Source: Portulaca oleracea (taxonomy: Eukaryota > Streptophyta > Magnoliopsida > Caryophyllales > Portulacaceae). Taken from it: 64,000 nucleotides of DNA. A program made the position numbers and the translations under genes. The stretch covers positions 49,551,695 to 49,615,694 of the forward strand of contig CM055872.1 in NCBI GenBank assembly GCA_029582165.1, given 5' to 3'. A model generated the notes under the pieces. The model was given only the letters and a program-made list of their open reading frames with translations. It was not told where the DNA came from and searched no databases. Positions 23,944 to 32,351 of this stretch are shown here, in pieces (the first letter of the stretch is position 1; every line of letters starts with the position of its first letter).

Positions 23944-24038
23944 CCTCTCCAAAAGGGAGTAACTCCAGTAAGAGTAGGGTATATTTGAATCTTTGCCTGT
24001 GATTGCCGCTCCACAGATTCAGGATGAGTCGACGCCAT
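7869..24038 (-). CDS. TRM140: Fused tRNA m3C methyltransferase (TRM140/METTL2-6-8 family) with C-terminal Methyltransf_16 domain
   Basis: Twelve exons (transcript order): 24038-23945, 23854-23793, 23310-23260, 23140-23114, 22825-22721, 16212-16105, 15444-15373, 15179-15129, 14199-14137, 14043-13919, 9298-9032, 8562-7869. All introns are GT-AG, phases match and the joined frame is open for 572 codons, close to the plant family length. The N-terminal half has [12 protein letters not shown], the SAM-binding [36 protein letters not shown] and [19 protein letters not shown], diagnostic of enzymes that methylate C32 of some tRNAs to m3C. The C-terminal half has a second SAM motif ([10 protein letters not shown]) and [11 protein letters not shown], as in Methyltransf_16 (METTL21-like) proteins; its substrate is unknown to me. 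The same two-domain layout is known in Arabidopsis. It is likely cytosolic, with no signal peptide visible. Exon 12's acceptor (AG at 8564-8563) was chosen because an alternative AG at 8578-8577 breaks the frame. Introns 5 and 10 are swollen by transposons. Confidence 0.93.
8563..9849. other. Intron 11, exon 11 and left part of intron 10
   Basis: Intron 11 (8563-9031) and 9299-9849 of intron 10 are AT-rich sequence in which I recognise no element or gene other than exon 11 of the methyltransferase (9032-9298). Confidence 0.5.
9850..10092 (+). repeat. LTR-like repeat, left copy (intron 10)
   Basis: It starts TGTGGGGAAATATCT and matches, with substitutions, the sequence at 11946-12030 plus 12942-13105. 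Shared blocks include 'aagagatttagtattaggtt' and 'agctatataaacccctttat', the latter a possible TATA box. The match ends at about 10092, where a PDS5-like gene fragment begins. The right copy continues about 60 bp further, so this one looks truncated. Confidence 0.65.
10093..10690 (+). pseudogene. PDS5: PDS5-like cohesin cofactor gene fragment
   Basis: Two adjoining frames read like the HEAT-repeat region of plant PDS5 proteins: first [20 protein letters not shown] followed by [11 protein letters not shown] (to about 10305), then a frame change into [48 protein letters not shown] and [16 protein letters not shown] (10288-10590). PDS5 binds cohesin and regulates sister-chromatid cohesion. Only a short internal piece is present, without introns and with a frame break, inside what appears to be an LTR element. 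It is therefore a captured or retroposed fragment, not a gene. Identification rests on remembered family patterns, especially 'E-x-x-RITAP' and 'ARVRS-x-V-x-LD'. Confidence 0.7.
10850..11789 (+). pseudogene. LINE 3' fragment (zf-RVT region) with A-tail
   Basis: Several short frames together show the C-terminal part of a plant [52 protein letters not shown] cysteines, [21 protein letters not shown] and [13 protein letters not shown] run of 10 A's near 11779-11788 is the likely poly-A tail. The 5' end, RT and endonuclease are missing. It belongs to a LINE lineage different from the 3.1-7.1 kb element, because it lacks RNase H. Confidence 0.75.
11790..11945 (+). other. Polypurine-tract region upstream of the right LTR
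   Basis: The stretch contains 'acttgaggacgagttttt' and 'ctcaactgggagagaataat', followed by the LTR-like sequence. This arrangement resembles the end of an LTR-retrotransposon pol region and its polypurine tract. Confidence 0.45.
12031..12941. mobile_element. Stowaway-like (Tc1/mariner) MITE carrying a nested hAT element
   Basis: Ends are CTCCCTCCCTCCATATTTAT and the complementary AGGAATGGAGGAAG, with TA on each side (12029-12030, 12942-12943). Without the nested hAT insertion and its duplicated 8 bp, the element is about 239 bp, a usual Stowaway size. The sister LTR-like copy has the empty TA site. Confidence 0.85.
12088..12751. mobile_element. hAT-type non-autonomous element nested in the Stowaway MITE
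   Basis: The ends are inverted repeats: CTACGTTACCTGGACTCGG on the left and, in reverse complement, CTATGTTACCTGGACCCGG on the right. A perfect 8-bp duplication, AAGATAAC, flanks it (12080-12087 and 12752-12759), which is the hAT length. It is 664 bp and has no transposase. The subterminal regions repeat 'gacacgg/gtgtccc' motifs in both orientations, which may be transposase-binding sites. Confidence 0.85.
13162..13918. other. Right part of intron 10
   Basis: AT-rich intron sequence with no recognised element; it ends at the donor of exon 10 (GTATGT at 13918 downward). Confidence 0.5.
14200..15128. repeat. Intron 8 with a small direct duplication
   Basis: Within this intron, about 14850-14905 and 14910-14977 repeat 'cattcaatcatt', 'ccaactatta' and 'ctagtgtcaactgtcaaac', a local direct duplication of roughly 60 bp. 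The rest of the intron shows nothing recognisable. Confidence 0.5.
15224..15286. repeat. Poly-C tract and (AC)n microsatellite in intron 7
   Basis: Eighteen C's run from 15224 to 15241 and an (AC)9 array from 15269 to 15286. On the coding (minus) strand these are poly-G and (GT)n, 43-50 bases and further from the acceptor of exon 8. Confidence 0.9.
15741..15925 (-). mobile_element. Possible retroposon 3' end with A-rich tail (intron 6)
   Basis: On the minus strand a tail of A's broken by single G's (15747-15775) follows about 150 bases of non-simple sequence. This resembles the 3' end of a LINE or SINE copy. No domain or second end is visible, so the call is tentative; the rest of intron 6 (15445-16104) is unremarkable. 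Confidence 0.3.
16213..17079. other. Left part of intron 5
   Basis: AT-rich intronic DNA upstream of the gypsy relic. No gene, RNA or repeat is recognised. Confidence 0.5.
17080..17480 (-). pseudogene. Ty3/gypsy integrase/pol 3' relic (intron 5, antisense gypsy, distal part)
   Basis: Reading the minus strand, about 17460-17310 gives the zinc-binding start of integrase ([24 protein letters not shown]). It then jumps at about 17290 to the pol C-terminal block [19 protein letters not shown]. The integrase core between these is deleted. The C-terminal block closely matches that of the intact-looking gypsy element at 30,900 ([20 protein letters not shown]), so both belong to one lineage. Confidence 0.75.
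17490..19515 (+). mobile_element. Tat/Athila-like 3' end and LTR inserted into the antisense gypsy
   Basis: A purine-rich tract ending 'gagcatggcggg' at about 18245 is followed by LTR-like sequence starting TGATAAGTTGCATTTTTAC (18247). The LTR-like part runs to about 19508, where 'aactccctgtgggtacgaca' resembles the end of Tat/Athila LTRs. The element splits the pol relic: integrase lies at 17310-17460 and RNase H/RT at 19740-20950. No second LTR or target duplication was found, so limits are approximate and the clade is inferred. Confidence 0.5.
19540..20960 (-). pseudogene. Ty3/gypsy RT-RNase H relic (intron 5, antisense gypsy, proximal part)
   Basis: On the minus strand, broken frames show the RT blocks [46 protein letters not shown] and then RNase H ([32 protein letters not shown]). 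Many stops and shifts are present. The sequence is clearly the same family as the element at 26,173-32,346 ([38 protein letters not shown]). Confidence 0.88.
21100..22460 (-). pseudogene. LINE reverse-transcriptase relic (intron 5)
   Basis: Minus-strand fragments read like a plant LINE RT upstream block and palm: [30 protein letters not shown] (about 21890-21800), then [17 protein letters not shown] (about 21520-21470). The YxDD box is not recognisable and stops are frequent. No A-tail or target duplication was seen. Limits are approximate. Confidence 0.55.
21517..21724. repeat. Tandem duplication, 110-bp period
   Basis: The sequence beginning 'aatattgggattgcgggtca' occurs twice, 110 bp apart, followed each time by 'ccttttgaactagaaaagaa' and 'cacataaaaacaaaaatcca'. 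The two copies differ at only a few bases. It lies inside the LINE relic and is a recent local duplication. Confidence 0.85.
23900..23940. repeat. (GA)n microsatellite in intron 1
   Basis: About 19 GA units form (CT)n on the coding strand, starting 4-5 bases downstream of the intron 1 donor. Intron 1 is 90 bp, and the array makes up nearly half of it. Confidence 0.95.
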
Positions 24039-24104
24039 ACTTCTGCGTTTGGAAGGTTTTCGGGTGTAGCTGCTGCCTGCTGGAATGCCTTTCGGATTTT
24101 ACCT

Positions 24105-24116
24105 CTATATATATAT
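24105..24116 (-). promoter_or_regulatory. Probable TATA box of the methyltransferase gene
   Basis: A TATATATATA run lies 67-78 bases upstream of the ATG at 24038 on the minus strand, a normal place for a plant TATA box with a short 5' UTR. No other promoter motif was pinned down in 24,039-24,329. Confidence 0.5.
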
Positions 24117-24329
24117 GGTCTGCTAGTGCTTGTAAAGGGGCATGGGGGAAGAGTTAACTAGTGGCCACCTGTGCAATGCACGGGGCAGTAAATAACAATA
24201 TTTAAAATTTATTAATAGGCTTTAAAATATGACACGAAGATAAAGATTTATGTCTTTTTATATTTTTTTTTTATCATTAAATTTTAAATTTAAAAGCATC
24301 ATGAATCTTCTGAAGTATCATGAGCAATG

Positions 24330-25628
24330 AGTTCTTGGATAAAAATGCTATTAAACTTTACAAAATTGCAATTTTGCCACCCGAAAAAAACATGTAATGA
24401 AACTGCCACTAATTTATGTTAACTGTGACAAAAATGCCACTTTACCGGTTTGTGACTTGTTTTAGCCGGTTATAAACAGGTTAAGGGTGTTTAATGTTTT
24501 GATTAACTATTAAGATTTACTGCCCCCCATCCCAACCCAAATTCTTCATCTTCTTCTTCCTCCACCCTCTTCCTCCATAACCCACCTCTTCCTCATCTCT
24601 TCTTCTTCATTTTCTGGGCAAAAAATTAGGGTTTTCAGTCAAATTCTTCATCTCTCTTCCTAATCTCTTCTTCTTCCTCAGTTTGAGCCCTTCGTCGCTG
24701 AACAAATGCTCATCTTTTGATTCAACAACTCGATCTTCATCTTCAACCTTGGATTTCTCCTTCCTCTTTGAAATCGATGTTGCCCTGAGAATCAGACACT
24801 TTTGAAGCTCCTTCCCAAACCCAGCTTCGAAACGAAGCGTGTGGAGACGAGGATGCATCTGCACAAGGACTTTGCATCGAGGACCCTGTTGAAGATCTCG
24901 AGAAGAATGGGATCAGGAAGAAGATCGAAGTAATCTACACCTTGCTCTGGGATGTCAGCCATTGATGTCGATTAATGAGCTTTGAATTGAATAGAGAGGC
25001 AAAAAAATTAGGGTTTTCAGTGCAAAAAAATTAGTGTGGAGAATTTGACTGAAAATCCTAATTTTTTTGCCTAGAAAATGAAGAAGAAGAGATGAGGAAG
25101 AGGTGGGTTATGCAGGACAAAGAAGAGAAGATTGAAGAGGAGAGTTGAGGAAGAAGAAGATGAAGAATCTAGATTTTGGGGATGGTGGAGCAGAACAAGA
25201 AAAGGAAGAATAAATAAGAAACCCCTAATTTTTATGCCCTCAATTGAAGAAGAAGAACTGAGGAGAGCTAGATTTATGATGGAGAAGATGAAAAAGTTGC
25301 TGGGAGTAAGAAGATGGAAGAAGAAGATGAAGATGAAGAACCAGGGGAAAATATATGCAGTAAAAAAAATTAAGGGGGGAGGGTAATTAATTTTAGTTGG
25401 TAAATATTAATAGGCTAGGTAAAAATTAAGGGGGAAAATATTAATGTTTAATGAACATATTAAACACAGAACCAAGCATATGACCGGCTACTGCAGGTAA
25501 ACAAAAGGTAAAGTGGTATTTTTGTCACAGTCAACATAAATTAGTGGCAGTTTCATTACATGTTTTTTTCGAGTGGCAAAATTGCAATTTTTGTAAGGTT
25601 TAGTGGCATTTTTATCCAAGAACTCCCA
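24330..25628. mobile_element. Fold-back element with long TIRs, Mutator-like
   Basis: Terminal inverted repeats of about 125 bp (24330-24455 and 25503-25628) start GAGTTCTTGGATAAAAATGC and differ at few positions. A second, inner pair of inverted sequences (about 24590-24660 and 25020-25095, 'cattttctgggcaaaaaatt' against 'aattttttgcctagaaaatg') makes much of the element a large palindrome. The interior is GAA/CTT-rich and its open frames are by-products. No clear target duplication was found, so the Mutator assignment rests on TIR length. Confidence 0.65.
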
Positions 25629-25888
25629 TAACAGCAAAAACAGCAGAGGCAAGCCGCCAAAATAAACAGTAAAAGCATAAAGCTACAACCATGAGAACCC
25701 AAACAAGCATAAAAAACAGCTAAAAAACCACCCAAAGAAAAACGAATCACTTCTTCTTGGATGGATTAACCTTTAGCCCACAAACCTTTTCCGTCACAAC
25801 AATATGTCTTTTTGTATTAACAATATAAATTTGGTGTGCTATTGAAAATAATGTCACTAAAATATAATAATTAACTTACTTATTTATA
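25629..25888. other. Unassigned AT-rich spacer
   Basis: No gene or repeat recognised between the fold-back element and the Stowaway MITE. Confidence 0.5.
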
Positions 25889-25890
25889 TA

Positions 25891-26147
25891 CTCCATCTAT
25901 TCCATATTAATTGTCATCTTTGGAAATCGTACAGTCAAATTTCAAAATTTTGACTATAAATTTCTCAATACATACAATGAGTTGTTATGTAAAGTTACCA
26001 CCATTAGATTATTAACGAAAAATGTTATCATAAATGTATAATATTGCAATTGTTAATCACATATTATGTAAGAAATTATCAATGAAAGATTGACATTTGG
26101 AGATCGTGCAAATCAAAATTGTAACAACTAATATGAAACAGAGCGAG
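25891..26147. mobile_element. Stowaway-like MITE, 257 bp
   Basis: The ends are CTCCATCTATTCCATATTAA and the complement of CTCGCTCTGTTTCATATTAG, flanked by TA at 25889-25890 and 26148-26149. Size, end sequence and TA target are typical of Stowaway. The interior is AT-rich and non-coding. Confidence 0.8.
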
Positions 26148-26172
26148 TATTAAAATCTTTATTAAAAGATAA

Positions 26173-27524
26173 TGATGGAAATCAGGCCACTTCTAATCAG
26201 GAGATTCAAACTATTTACAAAGAAGTGGAACGGGCCATAGATGAAGGGTACAACGTGAAAGTTCAAAGGCCAACTCATATGGTGTGTAGCTTATTTCAAG
26301 AGGATGTCCAAACATCCTAGAAGATGGGCCAAGGTCACGCCAAGCCCAAAACGCCAACTCCCACACGTCCAAAGTCAAGAGACCAAGTCCAATTTTATGA
26401 TCTTGATTTTTGGATGTAATTTAATTAGTATAGCTTAATTATTTTTGGTGTGTTTTCTTTTAATTAAGCTAGAGTAGGCGTGTGTTTCATTTCCTAGATA
26501 GGAATTGACTAATTTTGTAACTAATCCAATTTGGATTAGGAAAGCCAAAACCAATTAGGATAAGGTTTGTTACAACCAACTCCCCCTAGGATAAGGATTC
26601 CTAATCCAAGGAGGAGTAGGAGTAGCTAGACGAGTTCTCCTTGGCTTGCACGCCAAGAGAGAGACTCCTAGGCCTAGTTTAGCTTGGCTTCCACGCCAAG
26701 TAGGAGTACAAGTCCCTTAAGGACTCTCCTAGTATAAATAGCCTAGGTTTGTATTCAATTGATACATCAGTTGAGAAATATGAATCAAGCTTTAAGCTTA
26801 CCTCCTGAGTGTTTGGATTAACCTCACCTCTTCTTCTATTGTATCTTGGTTTGGCACCCAAGTGGTTAGGAAGAGCTTGATCCTAGGTTGCGGTCTAGGT
26901 CAAGTTAGCCCTAGGTTGTCCTATTTGTGGATTCAATTAGGAAACCTAGATCTATCCGTTCTTACCTTTCTATCAATATAGTTAAGGTAATTACCCTGTG
27001 AGCTTTCTGTCAATACAGTTAAGTCACATTAATCCTAAACCTACCCCCATTCCCAACGCCATCCCCACCTCCTTAAGCCCCCTTCAGTTCGTCACCCACC
27101 TCACCAATCCAAATCCTTTTCGCCTTCCCTTCTCTCTCTCCATAACAACCTTCCAACAACCTTATCTCTCCATAACAACCTAACAACCTCTCACTCTCCT
27201 CCACCTTCAACGCCACCCTCTCACCTTCTCTCCCCCTTCTTACCTCACGCCACCCTCTCTCTCTCCCCTCTTCCAACGTCAACCCTTCCCCCTCAAATCA
27301 CCATCCAAGATTCATCCCTTTCCCGTTCAAGATTCAACCTTTCTTGAATCTTGAAACTACAAAAGCCCTCATGGCAAAATAACCTCCACCAAGAACCCTT
27401 TTTCACGAGAACCACCCTCTCTTTTCCACCCTAATCTCGTGAACCACCCCCACTTCCCTGTTTGGTTACACGTGTTTCATGTATCATCGGAATCAAGAAC
27501 CTTTCTTGACTCGGTAATACATCA
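26173..27524 (+). repeat. 5' LTR of the CRM-like element
   Basis: Starts TGATGGAAATCAGG and ends AATACATCA. TATAAATA at 26733-26740 is the likely core promoter. The first 150 bases match the end of the pol frame at 30995-31142. Confidence 0.93.
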
Positions 27525-27528
27525 AAAG

Positions 27529-27540
27529 TGGTATCAGAGC
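27529..27540 (+). other. Primer-binding site (tRNA-iMet type)
   Basis: TGGTATCAGAGC starts 4 bases after the 5' LTR and is the standard initiator-methionine tRNA primer site of plant LTR retrotransposons. Confidence 0.9.
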
Positions 27541-27738
27541 CCTAGGTTAGTGTTGAGTGTAAACCAAACACGTAACCTTCAAATCCAAAAGCCTAACCTG
27601 CTAATCCACAGGTTTAACCTGCAATCCAAACACATAACCTTCAAACCTTTAGTACCAACCTGCAACCCAAAACTCCACGAACAGCCCAAACACATTATCC
27701 ATCCTTACCCAACGTCACTCTGGCGTTCCAACCCCTAC

Positions 27739-29252
27739 CATGGCAATTACTCTTCATGAGGAGGATCCTCAGCAGTTCGATTGTCCCAGAAGACTAACAA
27801 CAACGAGAGACTATCTTTCAGTCTCGCTGTACCATCAAAGGAAAGGTTTGTTCCTTAATCGTTGATGGAGGAAGCTGAACTAACGTGGCTTCAACGACTT
27901 TGGTGGATAAACTTCAGCTGGAAACCAGTCCACATCCCAAGCCCTACACAATCCAAGGGCTCAATCAGGGTGAAGGACTACAAGTTACTCATTAATGCTT
28001 GGTAAGCTTTTCCATTGGCAAGAACTATCAAGATTCTATTTGGTGTGATATATTGCCTATGGATGCTTGTCATCTTTTGTTGGGAAGACCCTGGTTATTT
28101 GACAGGAGTGTGATACATGATGGAAGAGCCAACACCTACACCTTCAGGTTCAACAACAAAAAAATCACCCTAGCTCCACTTAAAGTAACCTTTCCGTCCC
28201 AACCCAAAGCGAATGATCCAAATCCAATCCCTTCTATGTCAGCTGAACATCATGAGTTCAGTGAGCATAAAGAGATCATTCTCTTAGACCTAAACACAGA
28301 ATCCAGCCACAAAACTTCCCCACTTGACGTCCCAACTCACGATGTTGACGTCCATCCCCTTGTCACCCCTCTTTTGGAACAATATTCTCATGTGTTCCCA
28401 GAAGAGATGCCGCCAAGTTTACCACTTGAGCGAGACATTCAGCATAAGATTGATCTAATCTCGGGGTCAGTCTTACCAAACAAACCTGCATACCGCATGA
28501 ACCCTAGCGACACACAGGAGATTCAAAGGCAAGTTGATGATCTGCTAGCGAAGGGTATGATACGGGAAAGTCTCAGTCCGTGCGTCGTTCCAGCGTTATT
28601 GGTCCCAAAGAAAGACGGAAGTCAGCGAATGTGTATCGACTGCAGGGCCATAAATAAGATCACCATCAAGTACAGGTCCCCAATTCCTAGACTTGAGGAT
28701 CTTCTGGACGAACTACATGGCGCCCAGGTCTTTTCGAAAATAGACCTCAGAAGCGGATACTATCAGATTCGGATTCAAGCCGGAGACGAATGGAAAACAA
28801 CATTCAAAACTAAAGGAGGTCTCTACGAATGGTTAGTCATGCCTTTTGGACTAACTAATGCCCCTTCTACTTTTATGAGACTAATGAATCAGGTTCTGAA
28901 GCCCCTTATCGGCAAGTGTGTTGTTGCCTACTTCGACGATATACTTGTATACAACAAGAGTGAGGAGGAACATCTGCAACACCTCACGTCAGTCCTTGAT
29001 TTGCTAGATCACGAGAAGCTTTATGGGAATCTCGCCAAGTGCCACATCTTCACCAACAAATTAGTCTTTCTTGGCTATGTACTCTCGGCTGATGGGATAC
29101 AGGTTGATGAAGAGAAAATCAAAGCAATCAAAGAGTGGCCTACACCAGCTAGCATTCACGACATCAGGAGTTTTCACGGCTTAGCCTCCTTCTACAGAAG
29201 GTTCGTGAAAAACTTCAGCTCGATTATGGCACCCATGGCCAGAAACTCTTGA
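27739..29252 (+). pseudogene. Gypsy protease and reverse transcriptase (gag remnant fused upstream)
   Basis: An ATG at about 27739 gives a short gag-like start (MAITLHEEDPQQFD). The sequence then passes within about 40 bases to protease (CTIKGKVCSLIVDGGS), so the gag body and zinc knuckle are deleted. A TGA at 27875-27877 follows DGGS, the catalytic aspartate motif. After a frame change, the frame 27999-29252 is open: protease end (LLLGRPW), then RT with [41 protein letters not shown] and the catalytic YFDDILVY at about 28931-28954. It stops in the RT/RNase H junction (TGA at 29250). Confidence 0.9.
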
Positions 29253-29831
29253 AGAGCAAAGTTCGATTGGGCGCCATCGGCCTGAGCGTTTGATTCTATC
29301 AAAATTCAACTCTGCACCGCCCCTGTCCTGGCCCTACCAAGCTTTGACAAAAATTTTGAAGTGGAGTGCGATGCTTCTGGAGTTGGAATTGGAGCATTAT
29401 TATCACAGGAAGGCCGTCCCTTGGCCTACTACAGCGAGAAACTCAGTGATGCCCGGAAGAAGTATAGCACGTATGACAAGGAGTTCTATGCTATTATTCG
29501 TGCCCTAGAACATTGGCGACACTATCTCATCGGCCACGAATTTATTCTGCATAGCGACCACGAGGCACTAAAGTATATTCAGGGCCAACATAAGTTAAAC
29601 CCGCGCCATGCTAAGTGGGTTGAATTTATCTGAAGCTTATCACTTCATAAATGCGACAAAGCCGACCATCTGAATAAGGGAGCAGACGCCCTTTCTCGCC
29701 GTTATATGCTCCTTCAAGTCCTTGATTCACGTGTGATAGGGCTTGAACACATCAAAGATCTCCATGAGGAAGATGCAGATTTCAAAGAGATCTACGGAGA
29801 CTGCAAAAACCGCCCCAACGACTAGTATCAC
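29253..29831 (+). pseudogene. Gypsy RNase H region
   Basis: Reads KFDW, then [44 protein letters not shown] and ADALSRR, the usual RNase H blocks including the D/E/D acids. In-frame stops interrupt at about 29283 (TGA), 29631 (TGA) and 29823 (TAG). It remains largely in frame with the RT upstream. Confidence 0.88.
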
Positions 29832-31142
29832 ATGGAGCATGGTTTTCTATTTCATGGGAATCAGCTGTATATTCCTAGAAGCAGTCTTAGGGAACTTCTT
29901 ATCTTAGAAGTTCATGGAGGAAGCCTAGCAGGACACTTCGGTATTGAGAAGACTTATCTGATGTTGAAAGAACACTATTTTTGGCCCCACATGGTCAAAG
30001 ACGTCGAACATATGGTTAGAAGGTGTTCTACATGCAATTTATCGAAGAGTCATGTGCTTCCCCAAGGGTTATACACGCCCTTGCCCATCCCTGAAGGTCC
30101 TTGGGAAGATATTAGTCTCGATTTCATTGTGGGACTACCTAGGACTCAACGTGGGAAGGATTCAATCATGGTGGTTGTTGATCGATTCTCAAAGATGGCT
30201 CACTTTATCCCATGTCACACCACCTATGATGCAGTTAGAGTGGCAGAACTATATTTCCAAGAAGTCGTTCGGCTCCATGGAATACCTAGGACTATGGTCT
30301 CAGATCGGGATGCAAAGTTCGTTAGCCACTTTTGGGTTACTCTCTGGAAGAAGATGGGAACCAAGTTCAAATTCAGCACTGCATGTCACCCACAGACCGA
30401 CGGTCAAACGGAGGTCACCAATCAGACCCTAGGTTCGCTATTGAGGTCCTTGGTGAGCAAGAACAAGAAAGGATGGGACACTCTTCTCCCACACGCTGAA
30501 TTTGCATTCAACAGGGCTCCAAGCAAGGCAACGGGTCGTTCACCTTTCCAAGTTATTTATGGAAAGAATCCTACTACACCTATGGACCTCACGCCTATCA
30601 ACAATACCATAAGGTTCAGCCATGAAGCCCAAAAACGAGCCCAAGAAATACAGAAGCTCCATGAGGAAGTTAAGGAGAAAATAGCTAAGTACACCCAATC
30701 TGTTTCAGACTTAGCTAACAAGAAAAAGAAAAGGGTTATTTTTCAACCAGGAGATCTAGTATGGGTTCACTTGAAGAAGGAGAGGTTCCCCTCCAAGAGG
30801 AAAGGAAAGTTAGTTCCCAGAGCTGACGGTCCTTTTGAAGTTTTAGAAAGAGTTGGAGATAATGCATACAAGCTAGCACTAAACGAAGATTATGGAGGAA
30901 GTGCTACTTTCAACGTTGCTGATTTAAAGCCCTACTATGATGAAAACGAAGACCTCCCTAGTTTGAGGACAAACTCTTCTCAACAAGGGGGGAATGATGG
31001 AAATCAGGCCACTTCTAATAAGGAGATCCAAACTATTTACAAAGAAGTGGAACGGGCCATAGATGAAGGGTACAACGTGAAAGTTCAAAGGCCAACTCAT
31101 ATGGTGTGTAGCTTATTTCAAGAGGATGTCCAAACATCCTAG
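29832..31142 (+). pseudogene. Gypsy integrase with C-terminal extension into the 3' LTR
   Basis: An open frame of 436 codons. The HHCC zinc finger is H-x-x-x-x-H (HGGSLAGH) with CSTCNLSK. The catalytic core has DFIVGLP, SDRDAKF and GQTEVTNQ for the D, D and E. The C-terminal part has GPFEVLERVGDNAYKL and [12 protein letters not shown] but no obvious chromodomain. The last 50 codons (from about NDGNQATSN) are encoded by the 3' LTR itself, an arrangement known for CRM elements. The domain looks intact, but no in-frame start couples it to the broken upstream frame. Confidence 0.88.
30984..30994 (+). other. Polypurine tract
   Basis: The purine run AAGGGGGGAA directly before the 3' LTR start is the expected plus-strand primer site. 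Confidence 0.85.
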
Positions 31143-32346
31143 AAGATGGGCCAAGGTCACGCCAAGCCCAAAACTCCAACTCCCACACGTCCAAAGTCAA
31201 GAGACCAAGTCCAATTTTATGATCTTGATTTTTGGATGTAATTTAATTAGTAAAGCTTAATTATTTTTGGTGTGTTTTCTTTTAATTAGGCTAGAGTAGG
31301 CGTGTGTTTCATTTCCTAGATAGGAATTGGCTAATTTTGTAACTAATCCAATTTGGATTAGGAAAGCCAAAACCAATTAGGATAAGGTTTGTTACAACCA
31401 ACTCCCCCTAGGATAAGGATTCCTAATCCAAGGAGGAGTAGGAGTAGTTAGACGAGTTCTCCTTGGCTTGCACGCCAAGAGAGACACTCCTAGGCCTAGT
31501 TTAGCTTGGCTTCCACGCCAAGTAGGAGTACAAGTCCCTTAAGGACTCTCCTAGTATAAATAGCCTAGGTTTGTATTCAATTGATACATCAGTTGAGAAA
31601 TATGAATCAAGCTTTAAGCTTACCTCCTGAGTGTTTGGATTAACCTCACCCCTTCTTCTATTGTATCTTGGTTTGGCACCCAAGTGGTTAGGAAGAGCTT
31701 GATCCTAGGTTGCGGTCTAGGTCAAGTTAGCCCTAGGTTGTCCTAGTTGTTGATTCAATTAGGAAACCTAGATCTATCCGTTCTTACCTTTCTATCAATA
31801 TAGTTAAGGTAATTACCATGAGCTTCTGTCACAATACAGCTTAAGTCACATTAATCCTAAACCTACCCCCATTCCCAACGCCATCCCCACCTCCTTAAGC
31901 CCCCTTCAGTTCGTCACCCACCTCACCAATCCAAATCCTTTTCGCCTTCCCTTTTCTCTCTCCATAACAACCTTCCAACAACCTTATCTCTCCATAACAA
32001 CCTAACAACCTCTCACTCTCCTCCACCTTCAACGCCACCCTCTCACCTTCTCTCCCCCTTCTTACCTCACGCCACCCTCTCTCTCTCCCCTCTTCCAACG
32101 TCAACCCTTCCCCCTCAAATCATCATCCAAGATTCATCCCTTTCCCGTTCAAGATTCAACCTCTCTTGAATCTTGAAACTACAAAAGCCCTCATGGAAAA
32201 ATAACCTCCACCAAGAACCCTTTTTCACGAGAACCACCCTCTCTTTTCCACCCTAATCTCGTGAACCACCCCCACTTCCCTGTTTGGTTACACGTGTTTC
32301 ATGTATCATCGGAATCAAGAACCTTTCTTGACCCGATAATACATCA
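30995..32346 (+). repeat. 3' LTR of the CRM-like element
   Basis: Same ends and the same 1,352-bp length as the 5' LTR; TATAAATA lies at 31555-31562. Differences are scattered substitutions and small indels around 31815-31845. Confidence 0.93.
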
Positions 32347-32351
32347 GATAA

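Larger units (their letters stand above)
26173..32346 (+). mobile_element. Ty3/gypsy LTR retrotransposon, CRM-like, complete ends but no gag
   Basis: Two LTRs of 1,352 bp each flank a 3.47 kb internal region; the target duplication is GATAA (26168-26172, 32347-32351). A tRNA-iMet type primer site follows LTR1 and a G-rich polypurine tract precedes LTR2. Internal order is protease, RT, RNase H, integrase, which defines Ty3/gypsy. LTRs begin TGATG and end CATCA and the pol frame runs into the 3' LTR; both features fit CRM chromoviruses, a clade assignment that I infer. About 18 substitutions and a few small indels separate the LTRs, so insertion is recent. Gag is almost wholly deleted and pol has stops. 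Confidence 0.92.

Noticed and set aside
24330..25628. 9-bp target duplication for the fold-back element
   Set aside because: Flanking bases on the two sides do not match at any reasonable end position.
26679..26861. Identical 60-codon minus-strand frame also at 31,501-31,683
   Set aside because: The repetition comes from the two LTRs; no domain and no support for translation.
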